Shown here piece after piece: positions 11,201 through 22,657 of a stretch of 64,000 nucleotides of DNA. Each line of letters begins with the position of its first letter. Within the stretch, counting starts at the first letter, position 1. Under the pieces are notes generated by a model, which ran no database searches, had not been told where the DNA came from, and saw only the letters and a list, made by a program, of their open reading frames with translations. Made by a program: the position numbers and the translations under genes. Source of the stretch: Hydractinia symbiolongicarpus (lineage: Eukaryota; Cnidaria; Hydrozoa; Anthoathecata; Hydractiniidae); the NCBI RefSeq assembly GCF_029227915.1, contig NC_079876.1, forward strand, positions 10,602,001-10,666,000. The letters run 5' to 3'.

Positions 11201-12152
11201 ACTTGAAGTCGTTGCTCAGTTGTGCTAACGATTTATTCACCACCTTCTCTATAGTCATCCTCATCCTTGAATTCAATCCTTTTAATTTAGCGTTCTTGAG
11301 ATATTTCCACCACTGCTAACTTGCTGATGGATAATTGAATTGAAATTCTCAAGGTTGATTTATTCATCTTAGACAATATTTTATCCATCTTTTCTTTAAT
11401 AGCGAAAACATCTTCTAAAATTCTAACTCTTTCTTTAAATTTTTCTAACAAAAATGTTATTGAATATTTTTCAATCAACCTGATATCTTCTCTTATTTCA
11501 AAAAACGCTTCATGGTTTATCCAGGTTTTCTCAAAGTTTCTCCAATTTCCATTTGTGTGCAAGTATTCATATAAAGCAGTTAAGGCCCTAATATTTTCCT
11601 GTATGTTAGGGCTGATAGCTGAGAATTGTGATGTGTGTGCTCCTATATTTCTGGTTTTCCTCCCAGTATTCAAGTTCTTTGTAAGAATGTGCGAAAGACA
11701 ATTTGATAATGTCCTACAAAATCCACAGTTATTGCAGTCTTTTTTTTTTGCGTTCTCTAGCAGGATATTCTTACAATTTGACTCACAAAAGATACAAAAG
11801 TTGTGATTCTTCCATGAAGGGAGACCTTGAATCTCTGTTAAACAAGCAAAGGACATGGTAAAGTCAAATTTTGACACATCTAAATTTGGTTTGGGAGTTA
11901 AGTCTCTTTTTGATTGTATAAAGAGATTTTCCCTATACTTATCTTCTTTCTTCAGTATGTGCTTTCTTGGCAGATGTGGCAGGATCTTTAATAGAATGTC
12001 GCAATTTTCATCTAATACATCCCCAGTTGCTCTAAAATGCAATACCATCAAAAATCTTTTTAACAATTTGCTCATAACTTCTTCGTAAAAATGTTTTTCA
12101 TAATAAGAAATCGAGCTTGTTCATCCTGAATCACGTAATTTGGTAGATCCAT
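5008..12152 (-). CDS. unrecognised multi-exon gene with possible DZIP3-like HEPN domain; reading frame broken
   Basis: The model reads 12152 down to 5008. The first ATG (12150-12152) gives MDLPNYVIQDEQARFLIMKN, then the frame shifts in a T5 run near 12090 into a 262-residue frame (12075-11287), then again near 11290-11327 into a frame running to a good donor at 10613/10612 (TTAG|GTTAGT). Three further exons follow: 9545-9691, 7637-7707 and about 5262-5008 (stop TAA). The first three of these junctions keep phase. The first part has a FDFTM..L..IQGLPSW segment, then a cysteine-rich stretch (CIFC-C-C-CGFC), then RNIGAH, which fits the R-N-x3-H motif of HEPN RNases and of the DZIP3-type HEPN domain seen in animal NLR-like proteins. 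That assignment is inference. The C-terminal half resembles nothing I recognise. The frame breaks mean either a dying gene or base-count errors in homopolymers. Confidence 0.55.
7637..7707 (-). CDS. short internal exon of the unrecognised 5-12 kb gene
   Basis: 71 bases between acceptor TTTTTTTAG and donor TACCAG|GTAATG. It enters in phase 1, matching the CAA G| end of the exon at 9545-9691, and leaves in phase 0. It codes for NQKIDCADVLSTDAEYGEI and four more residues. To reach the last exon in frame, either the acceptor ATGAAG| near 5256 must be used, or a further exon is missing. Confidence 0.55.
8690..8955 (-). mobile_element. decayed Helitron relic in the same orientation as the array
   Basis: The segment keeps, in the array's order on the plus strand, GATGACGTGATCA, GCTGATGTCAA and then CACACAAGG-CTATATTATTAGTATAGACAGACTAAT. 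The last part corresponds to the CACACGGAACTGGCGTATTATTATATAGACTAG junction of the array. It is a strongly mutated 5' portion, lying in the long intron of the unrecognised minus-strand gene. Confidence 0.4.
9545..9691 (-). CDS. internal exon of the unrecognised 5-12 kb gene
   Basis: 147 bases bounded by acceptor TTTTTAG and donor CAAG|GTAAGA. It enters in phase 1, joining the upstream exon as AAC TTA G|CC, and leaves in phase 1. The 49 codons are open and read ...MLYSVEQFVNSHSQTL... and ...HAFIAETLPWFVLTIDVDQ. The strong splice sites and phase match on both sides support a real exon. Confidence 0.65.
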
Positions 12153-13900
12153 GTTATTTTCTAAATTTAAGATGGAAAGTACTATAGTAAAAATAAATGA
12201 CTTAGACATATTACACATAAAATATACATATCTTACATATAATAAATACACATAACTTTTAAACAGAATTGATAACTTTTAAACAGAGTTGAGCTAGTCG
12301 CTGCAATATACGAATAGTAATATAAACATTTAACTGAGTAAACCATTTTAAAAGAAATATTAAACCAATTCTAAAACCTTTAAGGAGCTTAAGAAAAGCT
12401 ATAGAACGTGGCAATTTAACTTATAGCTTGTATGTTACTCACAAGTTTAATTCTCGCCAACTGTGAAACTGCTTCACATCATTTTTTTCCCACCAATTGT
12501 TCCATATTAACTGACCAAGTAAAGACGGTACTGTATAATAATGCTGCTTAAATAATGTCGTCTTGGTTCAAAAACAACTGAAAACAGCGTTTTCAGAACG
12601 TTTGAATTATTTAACTATATTCAGTGACAAGAAGAGGCAACTGATTATGGCGAAACAACTCTTCAATTTACAGTAAGAATGTGCGATTTCTAATGGGTGG
12701 TCACATCTAACTAAAAATCCCTTTCACAGCTTTTATTACCCGTCTGCCGTTCGAGATCACCAAAATGAGTTTATGCTCCATCATTCTGTGATTTTACTGC
12801 ATTATGCAATGAAAGCAATGATTTAAAATTAACATTGAAGGAGAGCTTACTGATTTACTGAAGTAAATCTCATTTCAATAGCATCATTACTTTACTGCCT
12901 TTAGAGCTATTCTAGCATGATTTTTTTTTAATTTTGTGTCTAATATTTTTTACTTTTAATACTGAATTTTTGCAACTATATTTTCCGAACGCGAAAGAGG
13001 TTAAGTAAAATATGTTTAAATAACCAAACATTCGAATTAATCAGCAGTGAACAGGAACGTTTTATAAAAACAAGTTACTAAGAAAATTTGTTTGACGTAT
13101 GTATACAGTACACTCATATGTATGAGTAGTTACCGATGATGCAGTCGCAATAATTCCCCCTAGCACAAATAATTTATATCGTTCAAGAAAAAGGCTGAAG
13201 TCACTGATTATACAAATTATACAAACTTTAAACTAAAAGAATAAACAAGTATAAGTTTGAAATTTATTATCCCTAACTCTTAAGGTTGCTCAAAAGAAGA
13301 AGAGAAGAATCAAACCTTGAAACGCGTCAAGTAATAAAAGCAGCCAAGTTCAGCTCTAATGTGGTTGATCAACAATTTAAACACGATTCTAACCTTCAAA
13401 ATCATATAGTACATGTTTAAAACAAGTTTTTCCAGTTAAAACATAATGAATAAACACTGTTTTGGAAACAAATAGTGTCTTCCAAACCAACAAGTTTATT
13501 GCGTATACCACAAATGTGAATTTTCATGATTTCTTTAATTCTTTAATAAATAGCCATACTTTTTTTATTGCCAAACGTTATAATATGCAGTTTTGTGTTT
13601 ACTACACAACTATCACTTTCATAAGAAAACGTTTACGTGTGTCATTTCTCCTACTTACGTAACCATGAAAACAACACTCCTTCCCACATGTTTTTTTTGC
13701 TAGTTAGGATTATTAATAAAAAAGCTGATGACGATGGATGAAAGCACACATTGTTTTTAAATACACTTACTAACAAATATTTAAAGATTCGAAATTAACA
13801 GCATGTAAGTTCTAATGTTTATATAAAAGAGATGTGGTGGAAGACTTGTTGGAATAAAAAGACAAATAATTTTTTAATATAACAAACAATATAATCTATT
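12153..13900. other. intergenic, nothing recognised
   Basis: AT-rich. A donor-like ACTT|GTGAGT on the minus strand near 12450 could end a 5' untranslated exon of the minus-strand gene. No coding exon or repeat family is visible. Confidence 0.4.
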
Positions 13901-13904
13901 TAAT

Positions 13905-13988
13905 AACAGCCGCAAGAAGCGAACATACACGACATGCGATATAAAACGGACGGACGAACCAGTGGATTATCCACAAATCACCGACTAG
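13905..13988 (+). mobile_element. 3' terminus of a Helitron (second subfamily)
   Basis: The hairpin GTGGA-TTA-TCCAC at 13962-13974 is followed by AAATCACCGA and CTAG at 13985-13988, the Helitron 3' end. The roughly 80 bases before it (CGCAAGAAGCGAAC..., TATAAAACGGACGGACGAAC) match the terminus at 52.0-52.1 kb and differ from the 0.3-3.5 kb array, so there are at least two subfamilies. The 5' end could not be placed. Confidence 0.6.
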
Positions 13989-14516
13989 TCTCATAATAAT
14001 AACCACTCGGTATCTGTTCGTTCGTCAAAATGATACCGGAATAGCGGCAGCGCGTTTGAAAGCGATGATTTAATTACCAAGAAACTGTAATAATTTAATA
14101 CGGCATTACCGTGTCGTTTAGTCCTTACAAAAATTCAACATAATGTTCAACCCTGGTCAAAATGAGTGTAGCGGTACTTAGTTTAATGCTTTAATTTATA
14201 CTCTTTTTGATCATTACACCTTTTTATTTATTTTCGTTTTTAATGTTATCATATGTTAAGATTAAGATTACATCACGTTTTTTAGCCATGTATTATATTA
14301 ATACCAAAAGTTGTCTGTGGCTGAAAATACTGAACTGAAAATTTAACGATATTATGAAAGTTAAAGGCCATGGCAGTGCACTTTTGAGGCCGAATAACTT
14401 TGAAACGAGTGGAGATAACTGACGTTATCTCCTGCGGGAACGACCTGGAATTAAAATAAGACTAATTTTCTAAAGCTGGGTCAATCCATCCAGACGGATT
14501 AATGACGTCATCAAAA
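13989..14516 (+). mobile_element. Helitron copy joined head to tail, truncated by a LINE
   Basis: It begins with TC directly after the CTAG at 13988, then TCATAATAATAACCACTCGGTATCTG, the diverged 5' end of the array family. About 380 bases later it matches the array again: GGCAGTGCACTTTTGAGGCC, AATAACTTTGAAACGAG and GACGGATTAATGACGTCATC. The match stops abruptly at about 14516, where the reverse transcriptase sequence begins, so the rest of the copy is missing. Confidence 0.6.
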
Positions 14517-15560
14517 ATTTTAATCTCAAAATTGGCTGCTTATGGTTTTGATAGAAAAAGTCTTTACCTTATGAAAAGTTATCTCTCTGGACGTTTTCAA
14601 AGAACCAAAATCTGCAGTTCTTTTAGTGAGTGGCTCTCAATTGTTTTCGGCGTTCCACAAGGTTCTATTCTCGGTCCACTTCTGTTTAATATATTTATAA
14701 ATGACTTATTATTATTTATTGAAAAAACTGATATCTGCAACTTTGCGGATGATAATACAATCTACACTTGTGGATCTCAATTAAATGAAGTCATTGCTGA
14801 CCTTCAGCATGACTTAAATAACGTATTAGCCTGGTTTGAAAACAACCAATTGGTTGCTAATCCAGCAAAGTTTCAGATGATGTTTTTAGGTTGTCCACAC
14901 AGTGATACTTTGTCGCTAAGAATAAACAATTACTTCCTAGTCGCATCGAAATCTGTAAAATTATTAGGCATTACTATTGATAGATGTCTCACTTTTAATG
15001 AGCACATCTTTAATCTATGTAAAAAAGGAAATAGCAATGTCAGATGTCTTTACAGAATAAGACAATTCATTAGTTTTGAACAATCAAAGTTATTGCTTAA
15101 TTCTTATATTTTATCAATATTTACCTATTGTCCCATTATATGGATGTATTGCAGTGCTGTGCAGTATAAATTAATCATTTCAACACACAAACGTGCATTG
15201 AGAGCTGTAACAAAAGACTATCATTCCAGTTATCAGGACTTGTTGATAAATTGTAACTGTGTGCAAATTCACGAACTGCATTTACGTATAATCTGCATAG
15301 AGATTTATAAAACATTAACAGACAAAAATCCGTCATTTATGCAGTCTATTTACGCTATAAGACGTATCAGTTACAATTTGCGCAACAAAAATAGTCTACT
15401 TTTACCATCCACAAGTTCAACACGCTTTGGTACTAGATCTTTTTTGTTTCGAAGTTGTTTGTTATGGAACTCTTTGCCTGACAGAGTGAAGAGTTCTCTC
15501 TCCATCAAGAGTTTTAAAAAGGAACTTATCTCACTTAATCTTTCAGATCTGCACATGTAG
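14502..15560 (+). CDS. 5'-truncated non-LTR retrotransposon reverse transcriptase (CR1/Jockey-like)
   Basis: The frame covers the later part of a LINE reverse transcriptase: the YLSGRFQRTKI segment, GVPQGSILGPLLFNIFINDL (motif with the family's PQGS), the catalytic box CNFADDNTIY, and the thumb/C-terminal end ...TRFGTRSFLFRSCLLWNSLP.... The endonuclease and the first RT motifs are absent, as usual for 5'-truncated insertions. The first few codons (ATGACGTCATCA...) belong to the Helitron copy into which the LINE is fused, so the start is chance. The frame is uninterrupted for 352 codons, which suggests a fairly recent insertion. Clade assignment (CR1 versus other Jockey-superfamily clades) is uncertain. 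No promoter is retained. Confidence 0.85.
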   Translation: MTSSKILISKLAAYGFDRKSLYLMKSYLSGRFQRTKICSSFSEWLSIVFGVPQGSILGPLLFNIFINDLLLFIEKTDICNFADDNTIYTCGSQLNEVIADLQHDLNNVLAWFENNQLVANPAKFQMMFLGCPHSDTLSLRINNYFLVASKSVKLLGITIDRCLTFNEHIFNLCKKGNSNVRCLYRIRQFISFEQSKLLLNSYILSIFTYCPIIWMYCSAVQYKLIISTHKRALRAVTKDYHSSYQDLLINCNCVQIHELHLRIICIEIYKTLTDKNPSFMQSIYAIRRISYNLRNKNSLLLPSTSSTRFGTRSFLFRSCLLWNSLPDRVKSSLSIKSFKKELISLNLSDLHM

Positions 15561-15720
15561 GCTACATGTGTCGGCTATTCTCGTCTCTTATTTTTAATGT
15601 TTGGTACATCTTTGTGTTTTTTGTTTATTTATTTTTTACTTTAGTTGGTGTAAATTAGTATTTACCATTTACTATGTAAAACCAACTTTAAATAAATGAA
15701 ATAATAAAATAAAAAAATAA
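14514..15720 (+). mobile_element. truncated LINE copy with A-rich 3' tail
   Basis: The element runs from the junction with the Helitron at about 14514 to an A-rich tail at 15687-15720 (AATAAATGAAATAATAAAATAAAAAAATAA). The 3' untranslated part of about 150 bases follows the reverse transcriptase stop. No certain target duplication was seen. Confidence 0.7.
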
Positions 15721-18700
15721 GTGCAAAGTCCTACGGCTCATCTCCACTTGGTGTACTATTAAGCGGTTAGGGTATTTACTGTTCATTTTTAGCATACAAT
15801 ACAGTAAGAAAATGAACCTAGACTTAAAGGCGCGTAATCACACTTATCGAAAATAATTAACATATACATTTTATTTATTTAATTCAAAGTTCAGACGGAG
15901 TTATGGCTTTCCTAAAAATTTGAGGATATAAAACCAACTAGAAATGGAAATAATGGTACTTTAATATCTTGAATTTATTGGGGTTTTTTCCAGCCGCCAT
16001 ATTTAACGATCTTGTTGATCTCTTATTCTTGTCTAATAAGCGGGCCGTCGCAAAATGTTCGTGTGAAAACAAACGGCCTTAACTTTAAATGAGCTAGGCA
16101 TCGTTCACCATGCTGTTTTTTTGGCTTGTTGTTTCTTTGCAAAATATGGCATCAAATAGTGGAAAGTAATTTTGGTTCTCTTTAAAAAAGCGGCCGCGCG
16201 TAAAAAAATCCGTATCACTTTCTCCACTTAGATACAATTTTCTTCTATTCTATTCGTCATTGTTTTTGGAGACCAGAAGAAAACAGAAAGAAGAAATTAC
16301 AGCATTGCCTTGTGGTTATTAATTATGATAATTAATGCTTATCACGCTCTTTCTTTATTTATTAGCATGGCCGGAATTACTGCATATTATAAGCCAAAAA
16401 CCTAACGGGGGAGAATGCTCATTGTAATAGTTGAAGATAGTTGAAGCACTATGGAGATAATTAAATTTAGAGCATGAAAGGAGAAATTCTGAAAATTTAG
16501 GTATTCTGATTGTCTAGATCTGATACTGTCTCCATAAAGAAACGACTAACTGTTTGAACAAAATCAAAAAGTAAGACAGCTAGCGAAGCGAAGTTGTCTT
16601 CAGAAACAACAACAAGAAGAAGTCAGTGTTGCAAAGAAGTCTGATTTCAGTAAGAATAACACAGAAACTTCGATTGATTTATCTGATTTATCATGTTTTG
16701 AACTTTGTGGATGCATTTATAAAAGCATTACGATGGAAACACAGCTACGGATACTCTCCCTCATTCATTATTTTTTCTGTAATGGCATGAATCCAGCAAC
16801 CGTGTGATTGATTTTGCCGTGCGGTTATTATCGCATAATGAAATGCAATGTCGGTTCTGTAGGCGAAGTGAAATTGGGGTGAGTTTGTTATTTCTATAAA
16901 ACATTTGGACATGTTCTGGTTTTTAGTTTTCAATAAAATTTTCAGGAAAATGTTTTCTTATGTATATCTTTCACTTTTTATAATAAAATAGGCACCTCTA
17001 AAAAAAGTTGCCTACAAGGAGATTACGCGCCTTTGAAAGAGTTTTTTCTTATTGACGATAAAATACAAAAAATCTGGCTTATCCGATGTGTAAAAGAAAC
17101 AAACATCTTAGTTTTTTATAAAACATTTTTTTAATTCGTTACCAATTTAAATAGCCACCATAACTCCTCATATTCGCCCTCTACCAAATTATTCAATTTC
17201 AATGTTTTAAGCATATTACGACTTTTCGAAAATATGACGTTGCTCACATTTAGAAAAGTCAGAGTAGCCATGAAATGAAATTCAGTTTGGAACTTTCTAG
17301 AATCATACCTAGTTGCTGTTAGCTATCATTTTAAATCAACCAGATCGGATCCACATCTTTCTTGCCTGTTCAGAGTGGCGCAATATGTGGCGCATCATGT
17401 GAAAAATATAGCTTGAACAAAAAATATTTTTTTGTTTAACAGGTAAATATCACCATGTTCCCAGCAAGATCTGAAGGAAAAGCCAGTAATTATCACGTAA
17501 CAGAAAAGTAATGAAATTGTTATGTCTTCGACATCCATTTCCTTTGCAGCCATTTGTCTAGTTCTATAGTATATTTCTCGCCGGTAAAAGACAAGAAACA
17601 GCTACAGAAAGTATTATATAACTGTTTAAACTGGTATTCACTGGCTAATTAGCAATTGTATTATTTTATATTAACAAAGAATTATATTTTTTGTAAAGTA
17701 AACGAGTTGCCTTCCCGCCTGAAACGCTGTAATAATAAGAGTGTTTACAGACGAGTTTGATTAATTCAAAGCCATTTCAGTTTTCACACAAAAAAACCCT
17801 GAGTTTCTTCTAAAAAATAAGAATGTTATTTGGCTGTAGTACATCACCTATTTCATATTTAAGAATTCCGTGGGTAACATAGAATATATGACAACATTAC
17901 TTTATTACATCAACATAAACTGTATGGGCCAAACGTGGCTTTCCTAGTAACAGGAGTACATAGAACTTTGTATTTCAAAAGCACTGTGCATAATTTCGAC
18001 AAAGACTTAATGGCAGACATACTACTAATTAAACAAAGTTGTTAAAAGTTTGTTTGGGGTACAGTTCTTTAAAACGCTTTACTCAAGACAGTCGATAGGT
18101 ATATATTTAATGAAGTTACACAACCATGTTTTCACAACCAATATTTCTTTACCAGTTGGTCACCTGTTTTGCGTTTGGGGAATAATATTTGAAAGAGAAT
18201 CGCGAATTTAATTAAAAAGTCGCTCGAAGTCGCTCTTACATGTGCGATTTAACGGTACTAGCGCGAAAAGTATTCAAAAGATTAACTAACTAAGTGAGTG
18301 TCCAGGCTGGTGTTCACTAGAGTGAAATAAGCAATAGGAAATTAAAAAAACTTTGGAAGATGAAAAAAAATTTGGAAGATGCTATAAACCCCTGCAAACC
18401 CGTTTTTCTAAACTAGAATCAAATTTGAAACAGTTGCTGCTATGGTGTAGAAAATCAAAATAGTACCAGTAAATGTTAGCTTTTTTCATCACTTTAGCTT
18501 TGAGGTCAATATAAACTTAAAATTTGTCCTAAACCCTTTGAAATCAATTTATGTTAACCCTGTTTGGTTTGGGGGGATTCTCTATTGACGGATTTTCGGG
18601 CAATTTTTTGCAACTTTTCATGCGAACTATGTAAAAACTGGAATATACTGGAAATTTTATTTGGTTTTCAGAAAATTTACACAGAATGTAAGAATTCGCT

Positions 18701-19050
18701 CTAGAACTAAAGTAATTGAATTTTAAGCATATAGAGGTATTTTGAAAATATTTCAAGCTTTTGATGACGTCATCGATAAAGTGCTGATGTAAGCAAGAAT
18801 TTATTCCTGCCATTTTGTTCCTTTTGTGACGTACTATAAGTGTGGCAATTTTTATTTTTTTTGGGGGGGGGATCTAAGAAAATCGAGAAATCCGGATGTT
18901 TACGTTCCACAAGGACAACAACGTAAGTTTTAATTATTCGCACAACGGAAGTTATAATGTTATTAGTCCGATCATAACAATGGTATAAATTTAAAAAATA
19001 CTTTAGATTCATACACAGAAAACAATTCAAAGAACCTCACGTTACAAAGA
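15721..19050. other. intergenic, mostly unassigned
   Basis: AT-rich with no recognised gene except a possible exon at 16745-16900 on the minus strand (listed separately). A TTTGATGACGTCATCGATAAAGTGCTGATG patch near 18755-18785 resembles the Helitron array palindromes and may be a small relic. Confidence 0.4.
16745..16900 (-). other. possible isolated coding exon, weakly galectin-like
   Basis: The minus-strand frame reads FHFAYRTDIAFHYAIITARQ, then NQSHGCWIHAITEKIMNEGEYP. The spacing IAFHY...R-N...G-W...E resembles a galectin carbohydrate-recognition core (H-x-N-x-R...N...W..E), but key residues do not all match. No partner exons were found. Treat as unproven. Confidence 0.2.
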
Positions 19051-19056
19051 TTTATT
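19051..19056 (-). promoter_or_regulatory. polyadenylation signal of the carbonic anhydrase gene
   Basis: AATAAA on the minus strand, about 50 bases beyond the stop codon. Position and hexamer fit a poly(A) signal. Confidence 0.5.
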
Positions 19057-19103
19057 CTCTTTTTAAGAATTGTAACAACACTAGAAGAGACTATACGTAA
19101 TTA

Positions 19104-20813
19104 CTAGTACCAAATTTTTCTTGTTTTATGCTTTGGTCTCATGTTGACTCCGTACAACTTCCGTCCATTTGTTGCTTGTACTGGCCGATAATTTCCGTAC
19201 ATTGGTAAATTTTCACAATCCAGAACTTTATTAATTGCTCGTAGCTAAAAATAAAGAAAGCGATCAAAACGTTATCTTGTTGCTTAATTTTGTACAGTTT
19301 TAAAAGGTTGAGAGTTTACACTTGCAAAAAAAACATGAAGAAAGTTGCTTACATCTCGGAGGTTAATTGTATGCACACGACAGGTAAGTACAACCCAATC
19401 AACATTCTCAGTGCATGGTGGTGTGGTCAACGAGCCACGGTAGTTGACATATGGTGTACGTTTCAAGTTAGCACGGCATGGTATAAAATTGGCCAAAGGA
19501 AATGCCGGGACCTTTACACTGTTCCCTATGAGCAAAAGTTATGTATTCTAAATTGCTCTTTGTTTTTCCTATTTGGTATGGAAAAGGAGGCCCGAAAATG
19601 GCATATTATTGTCCAGAATTTCTCAAACGCTATTGTGACAGGTAATGGTAGTTTTCCCGATTTTAAAATTCTAGTGAGGTTCCCCAAACAATGCTCACGT
19701 CAGCAATAAAAGAATTATGTTAAATTATTTTTTTTTGTCTACTTTAACTGTACCTACTTATCTCTCAGGACTTTTGGACAACGGTCACTTTATGCACCGT
19801 CCATCCGCTCTTTCAAGGTCCAATAAAGTCCATGGCAAATAGGGTGGAAGTCAAATTATTTTAAAAATGCCAGTACCTTGTTGATTAAGTTCACCCGCAT
19901 GACCACCTAACTGCGAAAAGATTGAACTCGACCTTCTCCGTACCTGGAATAAATTAATGAAATATTTTATTATGTTTGAACAAATATTTTTCTCATAATT
20001 GTCTTACTGTTACGCCTTACTGTTAGTTTCACAAACACTCCTATGACAAGCAGCCCATCACTGTGTTGAGACACTTCTGCCAGCTTGTACTTTGCATTTC
20101 GATGAACAAGGTGCATCTAAAGAAAAAAAGTAACATTGTAGCTACATCGCTTAAACACACGTGTTGGTTGGTCTGTTTAAAATTAACGTACCTCGCCTTG
20201 AAAAAACTTTCTATTTAACGAATGCTCGGATCCTTTTTTTATAGGTGAGCCAAAGTGGATATGCGCTTGGATTGGCACAAATTTATTTCCACCTTTCTTT
20301 AAATAATAGAGAGTGCTTTCTGGAATATCAATAACAAGCGTGTGTCCATTGTTACTAAATGTATAAGTTTCTCCAGTTTTTGGTGGCTTGTTGTAGTTGT
20401 GAAATGAAATTATGTTCTTTCTACTTGGTCGAATTGTTCGTGAAAGGTCAATGTTTATCGGCGACTGAAGACTGCCAGCACATTGGGGATTAGTTTTGGA
20501 CCAGTCTTTTGGTCCTACGTATAATATTGAGGAAGTTGTAAAATAGTTATAAAAAACATTAATGATCTGCCAGATACTGCGATAATCTTACCATTGAGTT
20601 TCCCCCCTTTGTAATTCCAGTCAGCAGTGCAAACTTCATCGCCTATAACATTAGAAAAGAACTCACACATTTGTGGCGACTATACAAACATTAATACTTA
20701 CAATATTAAATATAAGAAAAAATAATGGTAGATAAAAAGGGATGAGACTTTGAAAACTTACACTCTACATATGCAAGATATGCAAACATAAGGATGGTGA
20801 GGATTTGATACAT
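19104..20813 (-). CDS. secreted alpha-carbonic anhydrase, seven exons
   Basis: Exons in transcript order: 20813-20762, 20642-20592, 20514-20192, 20116-20021, 19943-19877, 19525-19353 and 19244-19104. All have GT-AG borders and matching phases, giving 903 bases and 300 residues, close to the usual length for secreted animal enzymes. The enzyme interconverts CO2 and bicarbonate with a zinc ion. Residues 1-16 (MYQILTILMFAYLAYV) form a signal peptide. Visible landmarks: GPKDW...C.G..QSPINI, NNGHTL (proton-shuttle His), QAHIHFG (two zinc His), GSEHSL (Glu-His), EMHLVH (third zinc His) and SLTTPPC (active-site Thr pair), ending with YGNYRPVQATNGR. The usual Trp of HFHWG is Phe here. An AATAAA lies about 50 bases after the stop. 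In cnidarians such enzymes serve calcification, acid-base or CO2 supply; the role here is not shown by the sequence. Confidence 0.95.
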
Positions 20814-22609
20814 TGCGCCTTTTTCTGTGTATCATACGCTGAAATTGCTAGAGGAAAATAACCATTAAGTAGCAAATCTGCTGGACAGGCGCAATAGCTT
20901 TTGTAGGAAAATAAAGTGGGAACACATACTTCATGCTTTGATAAAAATTACACAATCTTAAGCCGATTTAAATTATATGATATAAGAACATCTTAACAAC
21001 GCTACCTTATGGCTTTTGGAAAATCCGCTAGCTATCTAATGACTTACAGCATGTTTAAGCTTGATATCTACTTTGTGATATTATTTAATAGCCTTATACT
21101 AGTAACCATTATGCGTAAAACCAACTTCAAAAAAAGAAGAATTTAAGAAGCAGCTTTAGCCAGAAAGCGTTACATTGCTGCTGGACAATATTTTCGATGC
21201 TAACTGCATGTTATTAAAACATTAGGCCCTTGGTGTTAGTTATAATTGATTTGACATTAAATTAATGTCTCTTTTTAATAATTGATTTGTCTGTTCTTGT
21301 AGCTCTCATTGCTTTTTTCCTACCGCATCTCTAAAAGAAGTCATCCTTTTTTCGTTTTAAAGAGATTTAAGAGACGTTCCCGTAGGTACCAAAACGTCTT
21401 AAAGACGTCCTTATTTAGTCTTTTTCAAACGTTATACTGCCAAGGCAGGCCTGCTTCGAATAATTTTAGCCTATGCGTATTAGGATCTTAGTAATTTTAA
21501 TTCTGTTGGAGGTGTGACAAACCAAAACAATGATGAAGTATTTAATAGAAACTCGATATTTCTATCATTTATATAAATAAACAGTTTAATAAGAATAAAA
21601 TAATATCACATACAAGCTTTTATATAAGCAACAACAACGAAAATAAATTCATTATATAATTTCGGAAACTTTTCTTAAGATGAATGTTCAATGAGCAACA
21701 GATAAGCAAAAATCAAGCATTTAAAACAGAAAGACCTAAGCTGCATTAAGCTAAACTACTGTTTTGCTTATAAAAAAAGCGTGCATTATATAAAATACAC
21801 AGCGTAGCTAATACTACAAAATTAAAATTGTTGACCATAAAAAATAACAGTTGGTATCTTTGAAGTTGTCATGAACAACAGCGTCATTTTATTTCGCCAA
21901 TCAGTAACACTGTGGTCTGAGCCCTTGTTGTAAAATATGTCTGTCATATTGTGCACGTTGGATGATGTGTTTATTCTTTGAAGTTATATCCAAACAACCC
22001 TTTAATAAAATGCATTTCAGTCATTAGACCAATATATAAAGCACGTCCCGTTTTTTTTTAAGAACAAACTTTATAGGTCTAAAGCTTTAGAGCATGTGTA
22101 ACGTGCACTTAAAGGAGAAGGGATAGTGAATCCAAAACTAAGCATTGAAAGTATTATTTTCCCAAGTTTTAATGAAAGCTCCCCTTGAAAGACCAAAAAT
22201 CAGGAATGTTCCTGGCCGAGAAAGTACAAAAAAAAATCTAAGATACTTACTTTTAATCACCAAAATATTTTCTTCATTGCCCATTCATATCTCGGGTAAA
22301 AACAGCCTTTTTTGCTTTGCTATTTACTTGTTGTTTTATGGAGCACATTATTCTTTTCACTTCAAAAGTAAACATCAAATGCAACATTTGTTGAAATAGA
22401 ACGATGTTCTTTACAAGTTTATTCTATGCGGTCATTCGAACGCTGTTTTTATTGTAAAATGTATCCTTTTTTTGACAAATTTAATTCGAATTTTTGGCTA
22501 CCTCTGTATAAGAAATTCTGAAATATCAAAAACGTTTATTTCTACGCCAATTATTTCGGATCGGCAAACAATTAACGTAGTTATTTGTTTGTTGTGACAT
22601 TATCTTTAA
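20814..22609. other. intergenic, no gene recognised
   Basis: Upstream of the carbonic anhydrase; its promoter should lie at the left edge, but no core element can be named. At about 21330-21430 there are motifs (AAAGACGTC, AGAGACG) similar to the minisatellite units around the Harbinger element. Confidence 0.4.
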
Positions 22610-22657
22610 AACGAAAAGAAATGATGATTCATTTCGAACGAGATTTTACTTGTCTTA
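22610..22657. repeat. left remnant of the ~60-bp minisatellite, split by the Harbinger insertion
   Basis: CGAACGAGATTTTACTTGTCTTA just before the transposon continues, without the transposon, as CAGTGGCCAAATAAAGACGTC at 24314. Together they rebuild one normal unit of the array at 24311-24600. Confidence 0.6.

Noticed and set aside
19290-19709. 139-codon open frame on plus
   Set aside because: It is antisense to the carbonic anhydrase exon 6.
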